This document shows positions 8,235 through 17,673 of a DNA stretch of 64,000 nucleotides, piece after piece. Origin of the DNA: Oscillospiraceae bacterium (GTDB taxonomy: Bacteria > Bacillota > Clostridia > UMGS1810); the NCBI GenBank assembly GCA_015068975.1, contig SVJM01000005.1, forward strand, positions 1 to 64,000, given 5' to 3'. Within the stretch, counting starts at the first letter, position 1. Each line of letters begins with the position of its first letter. The notes under the pieces were generated by a model, which searched no databases, was not told where the DNA came from, and saw nothing but the letters and a program-made list of their open reading frames with translations. The position numbers and the translations under genes were made by a program.

Positions 8235-9326
8235 ATGAGTAAGAAATGGAAAGTAGCAGTAATTGGTTGCGGAATGTTTGCAAATTCTCAGTATTTCCCA
8301 TATATTTCATCAGTTGCAAATGCTGAGTGTGTGGCTGCTGTTGACATTGTTGTTGAAAGAGCTAAGGCAGCTGCAGAAAAGTATAATATTCCAAACTATT
8401 ATAAAGATGTATATGAACTGATTGAAAAGTGTGATTTTGACATTGTAATTGACTCAGCATCAATTCCTGCCCATCACGAAATCAATATGGCAGTGCTTAA
8501 TGCCAAAAAGCACCTTATCAGCCAGAAGCCTGCGGCTTTGAGCGTTGAAGATATGACAGAACAGATTGAATGTGCAAAGAAAAACGGTGTAATGTACACA
8601 GCAGTTCCCATACATGCTATGCGTCCTGACATCCTAAGAGCAAAACAGATGATAAAAGCCGGTGCAATCGGTGATGTATTGTCAATCAAATGTGTGTCTA
8701 CACATGGCGGCCCTGAATACTTCCAGTACAGAGATGTAGACCCTACATGGTTTTTCCAGAAGGATGCAGGTGCACTTGTTGATATGGGTGTTCATGCACT
8801 TCATCAGGTAACAGCTATTATGGGACCTGCAAAGAGGGTTTCCTGTATGGCAGCAACTTCTATGAAAAAGAGAACAGTCCGTTCGGGAAAATATGACGGA
8901 AAAGAAATCACTACTGATATTATGCCTGACAATTATTACATAACTCTTGATTTCGGCGACGGAAAAATAGGCTTTGTTGATACAGGCTTCTGCGAGAGAG
9001 CAACAAGAAGTGTTCCATTGGAGGTGTTCGGAAGCCTTGGTACAATCTCCTTTGACCAGCCGGGAACAAAATGGCCTGATCCGAAGTTATATGTTGACAG
9101 TCCCGAAAGAGGCTTCAGAGGATGGGTTGAGCAGATGAGCTGGATTGAGCCACCAAAGAGAATTTTCAATCAGTGCTGTCCTCTTACCGATATGACAGAT
9201 GCTCTTGAAAACGTCACTCAGCCAATTCTCACGCCTGAGCATCACCGCCACGTAATAGAAATTATGGCAAAAATAAATGAAGCTATCAAAACCGGAAACG
9301 CTGTTGAGCTTACAACAACATTTTAG
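8235..9326 (+). CDS. Gfo/Idh/MocA oxidoreductase 1
   Basis: A 363-residue NAD(P)-dependent oxidoreductase of the Gfo/Idh/MocA family, which usually acts on sugars, sugar acids or cyclitols. The N-terminal Rossmann fold begins with the glycine-rich IGCGMFANS motif. The normally conserved EKP motif reads QKP here (near residue 97), an atypical change at a residue involved in cofactor and substrate positioning. The C-terminal alpha/beta substrate domain is complete. It lies 18 bases after the xylanase gene and 9 bases before the next gene. It resembles the third gene (10443) more than its neighbour. Substrate unknown. Confidence 0.88.
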   Translation: MSKKWKVAVIGCGMFANSQYFPYISSVANAECVAAVDIVVERAKAAAEKYNIPNYYKDVYELIEKCDFDIVIDSASIPAHHEINMAVLNAKKHLISQKPAALSVEDMTEQIECAKKNGVMYTAVPIHAMRPDILRAKQMIKAGAIGDVLSIKCVSTHGGPEYFQYRDVDPTWFFQKDAGALVDMGVHALHQVTAIMGPAKRVSCMAATSMKKRTVRSGKYDGKEITTDIMPDNYYITLDFGDGKIGFVDTGFCERATRSVPLEVFGSLGTISFDQPGTKWPDPKLYVDSPERGFRGWVEQMSWIEPPKRIFNQCCPLTDMTDALENVTQPILTPEHHRHVIEIMAKINEAIKTGNAVELTTTF

Positions 9327-9335
9327 GAGGAAACA

Positions 9336-10391
9336 ATGGATAAACTTAAACTTGCGATCATAGGCTTATCCCACGTACATGCACAGCTTTTCTTCAAGCA
9401 GTTCAGTAAATACGAAAACGAAATCGAATGGCTTGGTTGTGCAGATGTTGAACCCTATGACGAAGAGAAGGTCAATGACAAATTAGCAAAAAATATGCCA
9501 CGTCTTACTCCACCAAAGATTTTTAAAGACTATAAAGAACTTCTTGACTTAAAGCCTGATATTGCCATTGTTTGTACAGATATCAAAGACCATGGCAGAA
9601 TTGCGGTGGAATGTCTTGAAAGAAATATTCACACAATTGTAGAAAAGCCTATGGCAACATCCTACGAGGATGCCCTTATGATGGCAGAATCTTCGAAAAA
9701 AAGCGGAGCAGAGCTTATCATTAACTGGCCTGTTGCCTGGTCGGGTTCATTCAGAAAGGCTTATGAGCTTCTTAAGGAAGGCAAAATCGGTAAGCCATAC
9801 AGATTTAACTATCGTTCTCCTGCCACAACAGGACCATATCCTGTAAGTGATTATCCCGAAAGTGAGCTTAAGGAAATGTGGTGGTACAAAAGAGAAAGAG
9901 GCGGCGGAGTTATATATGACTATGCCGGCTACGGATGTACTATTGCCACATGGTTCTTTGGCAAAAGAGCAAACAAAGTTACTGCAATGGCTAAGAATTT
10001 CAGCTTAGGCTTTGCCGATGTGGATGATTATAGTGCATACACCATTGATTTCGGAGATTCTATGGCTATGATTGAAGCCTCCTGGTGCACAATCACAAGC
10101 GGAGAAGTGCCTACAGGTCCTTGTATATACGGCGAAAAGGGATGCATTATCTGTGACAGATATTCCGATGAGGTCAAAGTGTATACTTCATTCAGGGCAA
10201 CAACTCCCGATGAGGTCTATAAGGTAGAAGATTTCAATGAAGATATTGCACTTCACACCATAAATCACTTTAAATACGGAAAACCTCTGCACCTTACTAT
10301 GACACCCGAGTTTAATCTTGACAGTGTGGCGGCATTGGATGCAGGTATCAGATCTATTGAGTCCGGCAAGACAGAGGAAACAGCAAGATAA
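9336..10391 (+). CDS. Gfo/Idh/MocA oxidoreductase 2
   Basis: A 351-residue member of the Gfo/Idh/MocA family with a divergent start, IGLSHVHAQ, instead of the usual GxGxxG, and an intact VEKPMA motif. The signature INWPVAW near residue 130 is shared with the fourth gene at 11548 (VNWPTAW), and the two form a subfamily apart from genes 1 and 3. GAGGAAAC lies upstream of the ATG. It is co-directional with 9 bases to gene 1, so co-transcription is likely. It probably oxidises or reduces a sugar derivative released from plant glycans; exact chemistry is unknown. Confidence 0.87.
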   Translation: MDKLKLAIIGLSHVHAQLFFKQFSKYENEIEWLGCADVEPYDEEKVNDKLAKNMPRLTPPKIFKDYKELLDLKPDIAIVCTDIKDHGRIAVECLERNIHTIVEKPMATSYEDALMMAESSKKSGAELIINWPVAWSGSFRKAYELLKEGKIGKPYRFNYRSPATTGPYPVSDYPESELKEMWWYKRERGGGVIYDYAGYGCTIATWFFGKRANKVTAMAKNFSLGFADVDDYSAYTIDFGDSMAMIEASWCTITSGEVPTGPCIYGEKGCIICDRYSDEVKVYTSFRATTPDEVYKVEDFNEDIALHTINHFKYGKPLHLTMTPEFNLDSVAALDAGIRSIESGKTEETAR

Positions 10392-10442
10392 AAATAATCA
10401 TAAGAGATAATTTTATCTTGAATACAGAAAGGAAGCGTAAAA

Positions 10443-11558
10443 ATGGATAAAATAAGAGTTGGTATTATAGGTTGTGGAATGATTGCAAACTCTGCTCATT
10501 TCCCTGCTCTCAATATGCTTAGAGATGAAGGAATCCTTGAGGTTGTTGGTGTTGCCGACATCAGAGAGGAAGCTGCAAGAGAGACAGCAATCCGCCATAA
10601 TGTAAAAAATTATTACACAGATCCTCAGAAACTGCTTGATGAGCTTCATCCTGATTTTGTTGCAGTTTGTACACCTAATGTTCATCATAAGGAATGGACA
10701 ATCAAGGCTCTTAAGAGTGGCGCAAACGTTGCCTGCGAAAAGCCTATGGCTGTATCTGTGGCTGATGCAAAGGAAATGTGGGATACTGCAAAACAGTGTA
10801 ACAAAATGCTTTTCCCTTGCCAGTGTATGAGATGGCGTAACTATATGCAGCATACAAAGAAAATGGTAGATGCAGGTGAAATCGGTGATGTGTATTTTTC
10901 TGATATTGAATTTATCAGAAGATACGGCATCCCTACATGGGGAATGTTTCATATGAAGGAGCACAACTTTGGCGGTCCTTTCTGTGACCTTGGTGTGCAT
11001 CTTATTGACTCACTTCTGTGGATTACAGGAAGTCCGAAGGTTGTTTCTGTATCAGGAAACACATACAGAAAGGTAGAAGAAGCAACTGAAGGTAATGTTC
11101 ACTTAAGTATTGCAGAAAGCGGAGCATATACAGGTACATTTACCCCCCGTGAGTACAAGAAGGAAGAATTCAATGTAGAAGAATTTGCAACAGGATTTAT
11201 GCGTCTTGACAACGGAATGAGTGTTAACTTCAAGTTTTCATGGGCAATCAATCTTCCTACAACCAATCTTGATATGGTAATCTGCGGAGATAAGGGCGGT
11301 ATTTCTGTCAATAACGAAATGCTTTACAAAAATGTTGGAAACTATCAGGCAGAAACAAAGCTCAAATGGTTTGATAACGGAGAATACAAGGGTGTACCAT
11401 TTGAACAGCACAGATATATGTATCGCAACATTATCGGTGCTCTTAAGGGCGAAGAGGAATATCTGGTTACCGAAAGTCAGAATATGGAAGTAACCAAAAT
11501 AATTGAAGGATTTTATAAATCTGCCGATACTGGCAAAGAGGTGAGATTTGATGATTAA
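10443..11558 (+). CDS. Gfo/Idh/MocA oxidoreductase 3
   Basis: A 371-residue oxidoreductase with a typical Rossmann start (GIIGCGMIANSAHFP) and CEKPMA motif. It is closest within the locus to gene 1, both having the GCGMxANSxxFP signature, which suggests duplication. The active-site region includes a DLGVHLID segment with the conserved histidine of the family. It follows gene 2 after 51 bases with AGAAAGGA upstream, and its end overlaps gene 4 by 11 bases, so those two are probably translationally coupled. Confidence 0.88.
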   Translation: MDKIRVGIIGCGMIANSAHFPALNMLRDEGILEVVGVADIREEAARETAIRHNVKNYYTDPQKLLDELHPDFVAVCTPNVHHKEWTIKALKSGANVACEKPMAVSVADAKEMWDTAKQCNKMLFPCQCMRWRNYMQHTKKMVDAGEIGDVYFSDIEFIRRYGIPTWGMFHMKEHNFGGPFCDLGVHLIDSLLWITGSPKVVSVSGNTYRKVEEATEGNVHLSIAESGAYTGTFTPREYKKEEFNVEEFATGFMRLDNGMSVNFKFSWAINLPTTNLDMVICGDKGGISVNNEMLYKNVGNYQAETKLKWFDNGEYKGVPFEQHRYMYRNIIGALKGEEEYLVTESQNMEVTKIIEGFYKSADTGKEVRFDD

Positions 11559-12642
11559 ATCTGTAATAGTAGGACTTTCTCATATGCATGCCAATGAAAT
11601 TGCATTGTATATTTACGAGCAAGAAGGCATAGAGCTTGTTGCAATAAGTGATGTTAAGCCCGAAATCGAAGAGATTTCTTCTGCTCCTTACACAAGGGCG
11701 TGGAATGTTGAAAATGTAAGAACTAAGTATTGTGACAATGTTTATGATGATTACAAAGAAATGCTTGATAAGGAAAAGCCTGATATTGCATTTATCCTTT
11801 GTGAAAATGCCAACAAGGTTATGATAGCAGAGGAATGTGCAAAAAGAGGTATCAATATCTGTATTGAGAAGCCCTGCGGAGTTAAATATGATGACATTAT
11901 CAAAATCAGGGATCTGAGAGATAAGTACAATGTAGAAATCATTGTAAACTGGCCTACAGCATGGAGACCCTATGTAAACAAAATGATCCATGCAGTAGAA
12001 TCAGGAAAATTCGGTAAGGTTAAAAAAATATATTATATCAACGGACACACCGGTCCTTTAGGAAAGGGCGCAAAGCACAGAGGTGTTACTCAGACAGCAG
12101 ATGATATGACCGACGAAGCAAGATCAAAGGTGTGGTTTTATCAGGAAAAGATGGGTGGCGGAGTGTTTCTTGACATTTGTTGCTATGGTTGTATGTATAA
12201 CAAATGGATATTCAAAAAGCTTCCGAAATCTGTATATGCCTACGGGGCAAATCTTATGACTCCCTTCTGTGATGCTGATGACAATATGGCGGCTATTTTA
12301 AGATATGACGAAGAAATGTCTGTACTTGAAGGTACATGGACAATTCCTCAGCCTATCATTCCTTCAGGTCCTGTGATTGTTATGGAAGAAGGAATTGTGT
12401 ATTGTACAAAAGAGAATGGCGTTGCGGATGTAAGAGCAATAGATATGTATGGTGAAGAGGTGAAGCTTGAAGATATTAAGCATCCTGACCATATGAAAAA
12501 TGTTGCATCTATGTATGTTCATCACAAAAAGACAGGAGAAGATGTTCCCTATACAATCGATCTGGATGTGAATGTTGATATTATGAAAACTCTGGATGCT
12601 TGTATAAGATCACGGAAAGAAAATAAAGAAATTATTTTATAA
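11548..12642 (+). CDS. Gfo/Idh/MocA oxidoreductase 4
   Basis: A 364-residue oxidoreductase paired by sequence with gene 2: it has GLSHMHANE in place of the Rossmann glycine motif, IEKPCG for the EKP motif, and VNWPTAW in the middle. The reading frame starts inside gene 3 and has GAGGTGAG upstream of the ATG. It ends 12 bases before the glycyl-radical enzyme start codon. The overlap with gene 3 and the alternating pairing suggest it works with gene 3 as gene 2 does with gene 1. Substrate unknown. Confidence 0.87.
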   Translation: MMIKSVIVGLSHMHANEIALYIYEQEGIELVAISDVKPEIEEISSAPYTRAWNVENVRTKYCDNVYDDYKEMLDKEKPDIAFILCENANKVMIAEECAKRGINICIEKPCGVKYDDIIKIRDLRDKYNVEIIVNWPTAWRPYVNKMIHAVESGKFGKVKKIYYINGHTGPLGKGAKHRGVTQTADDMTDEARSKVWFYQEKMGGGVFLDICCYGCMYNKWIFKKLPKSVYAYGANLMTPFCDADDNMAAILRYDEEMSVLEGTWTIPQPIIPSGPVIVMEEGIVYCTKENGVADVRAIDMYGEEVKLEDIKHPDHMKNVASMYVHHKKTGEDVPYTIDLDVNVDIMKTLDACIRSRKENKEIIL

Positions 12643-12654
12643 GGGTTGATTATT

Positions 12655-14871
12655 ATGCTTACATATAAAGACAGAATCAATTTGATGAGAGAAAAGAAAA
12701 TCAATGATACCATCATCAAAAAAGAACAACAGGGTATGATGGATATTGATGATTTCGGAACAGTTCCTGTTCCTGATGGATATAAGGTGACCCCTTTTTA
12801 TAACAGCACCAACGGAAGCTTTTACGGACTTGACGGAATGAGCGAAAATTTCTGTCGTGTTTTGAAGGCTCACGTTCCGTATGTTGATCCTATGGAAATG
12901 ATATGCGGAAGATGGATGGATATGCTTGTAAACTACAGAGGTGACAAGCACTATGCACCAAAATGGCAGGAAAAGGATGAAACCCTGTCAAAACTTACCG
13001 AAGAAGAAAAAAAGGATGTAGGATCAAAAAGATGGGACGAAACAAGATTTCCTTATGATGACTTAAAGCCCTATCAGAAAAAGTATAACATCACTTCGGG
13101 AATTGACGGTGATGCACATCTTGCATGCGATTATTCCATAGGCTTTGAACTTGGATTTGGCGGATTTCTGGACAAAATCAATCATTACAGGAAAATCAAT
13201 CCTCAAAATGAAGAGTTTTATGCTGCAGAAGAAAAATGTGTCAATGCAATAATTGACTATATCGACCGATGCATCGAAAGAATAAAAGAGCTTATTAAAT
13301 GTGAGGAAAGACCTGAGATCAAAGAAAACCTTTGCGAGATGCTTAAGGTCAATGAAAATATCCGCTTAAATCCTCCCAAAACCTTCCATGAGGTAATTCA
13401 GTGGACAGCCCATTTTAATATGGCATCAAGAATTTATACAAGAGACGGAGCAGGCTTCCAGCTTGATACACTTTTGTATCCTTACTATGAAAATGATATA
13501 AAAAATGGTATTCTTGATGATGAAAAGGCGAAGTTTCTCATTGCCAATCTCTTCCTTACAGACCCTCATTATTATCAGCTTTCAGGTGTGGATGCAGATG
13601 ACAATGACCTTACAAATCACTTGTCATATCTTGCACTTGAAGCCGCAGATATGATAAACATTGCATGCAACCTGACAGTAAGGGTTCACGAGAATTGCGA
13701 TAAGAAATTCTTACAGAGGTGTGTGTATTATCTTATCAAAAACAAAAACGGATGGCCACGCTTCTGTTCAGACAAAAATCTTTGCGAAGGATATATGAAA
13801 AACGGCTATTCTAAGGAAATTGCCAGAAAGAGAATTGCAGTAGGATGCAACTGGATGTGTATTCCGGGGATGGAATTCCCTATGAATGACACTGTAAAAA
13901 TCAATGTGGCAAAGGTTATGGAACAGGCACTTATTGATATGAAGGAAGAGGGCGAAAGAAGTAGCCAAAGACTCTTTGAGCTTTATGAAAAGCATCTTAT
14001 AAAAGCAATAGAAATTGTTGCAAAGGGAGTTAATCTTCACATAGAGCATCAGCATCAGGTAACTCCTGAGCTTATTATGAATCTTATGATGCACGATACT
14101 ATCGAAAAGGGCTTGGATATTTCACAGTGTGCAAAGATTTATACAGTAGGTGTGGATGGCGCAGGACTTGCTGTTGTAGCAGATTCTTTCGGTGCAATAG
14201 AAACAAGAATAGAAAAAGAAAACAAATTATCCTGGGATGATTTGTATACAGCTCTCGAAAACAATTTCAGTGACGAGAGGATCCGTCTTATGATGCAGAC
14301 TGCACCAAGATATTGTCAGGGTGGAACTGTATCTGATGAGTGGGCAAAAAAGCTTACCGAAAGCTTCTCAAGACACGTTAAATCACAGGAAATGCCTGAT
14401 GGAAGACAGCTTGTTCCGGGATGGTTCTCCTGGGCGAGAACTCTGGAATACGGAAAAGAGGTTGGTGCTACTCCAAACGGCAGAAGAAACGCTGAGCCCA
14501 TAAGTCACGGAGCAAACCCAAATCCTCATTTCAGAACAGATGGCGCTGTAAGTGCTCAGGCAAACGGAATTGCATCCATACAGTGCGGATACGGAAATAC
14601 TGCACCACTTCAGATTGAATTTGATCCGAAAGTTGTGGCGGATGAAAAGGGTGTAGAGCTTATCACAAGCTTTATTATTACTCACTTTGAGCTTGGCGGA
14701 ACATTAATAAACATCAATATTCTTGATGGCAAAAAGCTTATTGAAGCACACAATGATCCCACATTATATCCTGATCTTGTTGTAAGGGTAACGGGATTTA
14801 CGGCTTATTTCTCTACTTTGTCAAAAGAATTCAGACAGCTTGTAGTAGACAGATTTCTTGAAGGAATCTAA
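12655..14871 (+). CDS. Glycyl-radical enzyme of the pyruvate formate-lyase family, atypical active site
   Basis: A 738-residue PFL-like protein. The C-terminal glycyl-radical loop is present as RVTGFTAYF with Gly714, 25 residues from the end. The PFL barrel is recognisable, including TRDGAGFQLDTLLYPYY near residue 270. The cysteine at the expected thiyl position is Cys398 in VGCNWMC, where dehydratase and lyase members normally have GCVE. Cys402 is close by. No activating radical-SAM enzyme is encoded in this locus or elsewhere in the window, so activation would rely on a distant gene. Start ATG 12655 (AAGGG nine bases ahead) is preferred to the TTG at 12646. Reaction unknown; an eliminase or lyase acting on a sugar derivative is the working guess. 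Confidence 0.8.
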   Translation: MLTYKDRINLMREKKINDTIIKKEQQGMMDIDDFGTVPVPDGYKVTPFYNSTNGSFYGLDGMSENFCRVLKAHVPYVDPMEMICGRWMDMLVNYRGDKHYAPKWQEKDETLSKLTEEEKKDVGSKRWDETRFPYDDLKPYQKKYNITSGIDGDAHLACDYSIGFELGFGGFLDKINHYRKINPQNEEFYAAEEKCVNAIIDYIDRCIERIKELIKCEERPEIKENLCEMLKVNENIRLNPPKTFHEVIQWTAHFNMASRIYTRDGAGFQLDTLLYPYYENDIKNGILDDEKAKFLIANLFLTDPHYYQLSGVDADDNDLTNHLSYLALEAADMINIACNLTVRVHENCDKKFLQRCVYYLIKNKNGWPRFCSDKNLCEGYMKNGYSKEIARKRIAVGCNWMCIPGMEFPMNDTVKINVAKVMEQALIDMKEEGERSSQRLFELYEKHLIKAIEIVAKGVNLHIEHQHQVTPELIMNLMMHDTIEKGLDISQCAKIYTVGVDGAGLAVVADSFGAIETRIEKENKLSWDDLYTALENNFSDERIRLMMQTAPRYCQGGTVSDEWAKKLTESFSRHVKSQEMPDGRQLVPGWFSWARTLEYGKEVGATPNGRRNAEPISHGANPNPHFRTDGAVSAQANGIASIQCGYGNTAPLQIEFDPKVVADEKGVELITSFIITHFELGGTLININILDGKKLIEAHNDPTLYPDLVVRVTGFTAYFSTLSKEFRQLVVDRFLEGI

Positions 14872-14886
14872 AATAACAGAAATGTA

Positions 14887-14931
14887 AAAGGCTTATTTCA
14901 TACAAAATGAGATAAGTCTTTTTCTTTTTTG
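14887..14931 (+). terminator. Intrinsic terminator after the glycyl-radical enzyme
   Basis: A stem of about 14 bp (AAAGGCTTATTTCAT with ATGAGATAAGTCTTTT, with G-T pairs) is followed by a T-rich run. It ends the transcript carrying the oxidoreductases and glycyl-radical enzyme. Confidence 0.75.
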
Positions 14932-15060
14932 CTTGTAATATTTAAAATTTCTCAATTATTTACCAAAAATAGTGGAAATTTTTTTCTTTTTGTGTTATCA
15001 TTGTAATATTATAATAGGTTAATTATGTTTAAATCAAAAATACAGACGGAGATGATAAAT

Positions 15061-16098
15061 ATGTTCTCTTTTGAGGAGATTATGACACCCGTGTGGGATA
15101 CAGATATTGTATATGGCGAAAGTCTTACATTTATAAAAGAAAACGGAGTTGCAAAAGCACCACTTATGTTTTCGGCAGATGAAATCCTTAAGGTAGAAAG
15201 TGCAAATATGCTTCATGTCTATGAAGAGGGCGTTGATTATACCTTAGAGAACAATCATATTGTGCTTACACCCGAATCAAAAATTTTCTCTTTTGAATAT
15301 GAGGATATATATTTCAAAGAAAAAGGGGATAAGCCGTGCTTTAAGGAACAAAGCGGCGGATATATCCTTTTTCATGAGGGGCATTTTTTCCACGACAGAC
15401 AAGTGGCAGTTACATATAAGTGCAAAAAGGGACAATGGGAGGGTATAAAGCCTGCCTTTGCATCAAACCTTAAAAAAACTTACAAAAAACTTACACAAGA
15501 TAAAAATTTGAGAGTAACACTTTTCGGTGACAGTATTTCTGCAGGAGCAAATGCCAGTGGTCGTACAATACAGACACCCTTTCAGCCTTCATACGGATAT
15601 CTTGTGGCTGAAGCCTTAAGACGCCATTACGATGCAAATGTCACATTTGAAAATCCATCTGTAGGCGGTATGAATTCAGGTTGGGGTGTGCGTACTGCGA
15701 AGGAAAGAGTGTGCAGTACAAATCCTGATCTTGTTATAATTGCCTTTGGTATGAACGACAGATGTCAAGGAGACGAACACAGAGAAATAATAGCCGAAAT
15801 AAGAAGAATTATTCTTGAGAATAATCCTGAATGTGAATTTATCATTGTATCAACCTCTTTGCCTAATTCTATACTTACTACAGAAGAAAACTGGTTCTGG
15901 AGATATCAGTATCAGTATTACGAAGCACTCCTTCCTCTTGAATGTGAAGGGACACAGGTGGCAAATATAAGAGATATGCAGCTTGAAGCATTAAAGACAA
16001 AAAGATTTATTGATATGACAGGAAATAATGTAAATCATCCAAATGACTTTTTTCAGCGCATGTATGCTCAGTTCATATCACAAATGCTTATTAAATAA
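15061..16098 (+). CDS. SGNH/GDSL hydrolase, probable carbohydrate esterase
   Basis: A 345-residue two-domain esterase. The N-terminal ~140 residues form a beta-rich module without a signal peptide; the SGNH domain follows. Catalytic Ser158 lies in FGDSISAG, the block III Asn in FGMNDR, and His326 in the VNHPND motif seen in acetyl-xylan-esterase-like members. The protein appears cytoplasmic and could deacetylate imported xylo-oligosaccharides. ATG 15061 is preferred because GGAG lies nine bases upstream; the frame extends 12 codons further. It follows a terminator but shares direction with the xylanase locus. Confidence 0.82.
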   Translation: MFSFEEIMTPVWDTDIVYGESLTFIKENGVAKAPLMFSADEILKVESANMLHVYEEGVDYTLENNHIVLTPESKIFSFEYEDIYFKEKGDKPCFKEQSGGYILFHEGHFFHDRQVAVTYKCKKGQWEGIKPAFASNLKKTYKKLTQDKNLRVTLFGDSISAGANASGRTIQTPFQPSYGYLVAEALRRHYDANVTFENPSVGGMNSGWGVRTAKERVCSTNPDLVIIAFGMNDRCQGDEHREIIAEIRRIILENNPECEFIIVSTSLPNSILTTEENWFWRYQYQYYEALLPLECEGTQVANIRDMQLEALKTKRFIDMTGNNVNHPNDFFQRMYAQFISQMLIK

Positions 16099-16109
16099 AA
16101 GGTGATTTT

Positions 16110-17651
16110 ATGTTATCAAAAGTAAACAGCGCCGCACCCTGGGGCATTGACGGATACATTGTAAGTGTAGAAACAGATGTGTCAAATGGTGCAGTTGCCT
16201 TCGATATTGTAGGACTGCCTGATGCGGCAGTGAAGGAGTCTAAGGAGAGAGTAAGATCTGCAATCCGTAATTCCGGATTTTCCTTCCCGACAAAGAGGAT
16301 TGTGACAAATCTTGCTCCTGCTGATACAAAAAAAGAAGGTGCTTATCTTGATTTGCCTATATCAATTGCAATTTTATCATCTACGGGGCAGATAAGATGT
16401 GATGATAAAAATGAATATTTGTTTTTGGGAGAATTATCTCTTGACGGAGAGATAAGGAAGGCTCACGGAGTACTCCCCATGACTGTCACTGCAAGGGACA
16501 ACGGGATAAAGAAGATTATCCTTCCTATGGAAAATGCAGAGGAAGCGGCAGTTGTATCGGGAGTGGATATTTATCCTGCAAAAACACTCAGGGAAGTATG
16601 CGACCATCTTAATGGCAAAAGCCCTATTAAGATACATAAATCGGATATTTCGGGAGTGTTTGTACAAAGTAAAGAATATGCAAACGACCTTTGCTATGTA
16701 AAAGGACAGGAAAATGTAAAAAGAGCACTGGAGATTGCAGCAGCAGGAAGTCATAACTGCCTTATGATAGGATCCCCCGGCTCAGGTAAGACTATGCTTG
16801 CCAAGTGTTTACCATCAATTCTTCCTGATCTTACCTTTGAGGAAGCGCTTGAGATTACAAAGATATATTCAATAGCAGGTAAGCTCCCGGCGGGAAAGGC
16901 ACTTATAGACGAAAGACCTTTCAGAAATCCCCACCACACAATCTCTGCGGCGGCGATTACGGGAGGCGGATCAGTTCCCAAGCCCGGTGAGATAAGCCTT
17001 GCACACAGAGGGGTACTTTTCCTTGATGAGTTTCCTGAGTTTCCCAAGTCTACCATAGATGCTATGCGTCAGCCATTAGAGGACGGATGCTTCACAGTAG
17101 GAAGGGTAGCAGGTACATTTACATTTCCATCAGAAACAATGCTTGTGGCAAGTATGAACCCTTGCAAATGCGGATACTTCGGTGATCCAAGCGGCAAGTG
17201 TAATTGCTCGCCAAATGAGATACAAAGATATCTTGGAAGAATATCAGGGCCTATGCTTGACAGATTTGACATTCATATACAGGTGCCAACGGTTGATTTT
17301 GATTCTCTTTCTTCGGATATCCGTTCAGAAAGCTCCGGGACAGTCCGCGAAAGAGTAAACAAAGCGAGAGAGATTCAGCTGGAGAGATTTAAGGGTAAGG
17401 AAATCTTTTCCAATTCACAGCTTAATCAGGCAGATCTTGAAAACTTCTGTCAGCTTGATTCCACCTGTAAGGAGCTTTTACGTCAGGTGTTTGAGAGAAT
17501 GGGGCTTAGTGCCAGAGCACATTCAAGGATAGTGAAGGTATCAAGAACCATTGCAGACCTTGATGGCAAAGACAGAATAGATGCAACACATATTGCAGAA
17601 GCAATCAGATACAGAAGCTTAGACAGAAAATTCTGGTTCAATAAACAGTAA
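16110..17651 (+). CDS. comM: ComM/YifB-family Mg-chelatase-like AAA+ ATPase
   Basis: The 513-residue protein has the N-terminal Lon-protease-like substrate domain (about 1-170), a Mg-chelatase AAA+ core with Walker A GSPGSGKT near residue 220 and Walker B LFLDEFPEF near residue 305, and a C-terminal helical domain. A CKCGYFGD...CNC cysteine cluster typical of YifB lies near residue 350. ComM in gamma-proteobacteria promotes branch migration during natural transformation; in Firmicutes the role is less clear. It starts 11 bases after the esterase and leads into asnS. Confidence 0.93.
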   Translation: MLSKVNSAAPWGIDGYIVSVETDVSNGAVAFDIVGLPDAAVKESKERVRSAIRNSGFSFPTKRIVTNLAPADTKKEGAYLDLPISIAILSSTGQIRCDDKNEYLFLGELSLDGEIRKAHGVLPMTVTARDNGIKKIILPMENAEEAAVVSGVDIYPAKTLREVCDHLNGKSPIKIHKSDISGVFVQSKEYANDLCYVKGQENVKRALEIAAAGSHNCLMIGSPGSGKTMLAKCLPSILPDLTFEEALEITKIYSIAGKLPAGKALIDERPFRNPHHTISAAAITGGGSVPKPGEISLAHRGVLFLDEFPEFPKSTIDAMRQPLEDGCFTVGRVAGTFTFPSETMLVASMNPCKCGYFGDPSGKCNCSPNEIQRYLGRISGPMLDRFDIHIQVPTVDFDSLSSDIRSESSGTVRERVNKAREIQLERFKGKEIFSNSQLNQADLENFCQLDSTCKELLRQVFERMGLSARAHSRIVKVSRTIADLDGKDRIDATHIAEAIRYRSLDRKFWFNKQ

Positions 17652-17673
17652 TTAAAATATGGAGGAACATATT

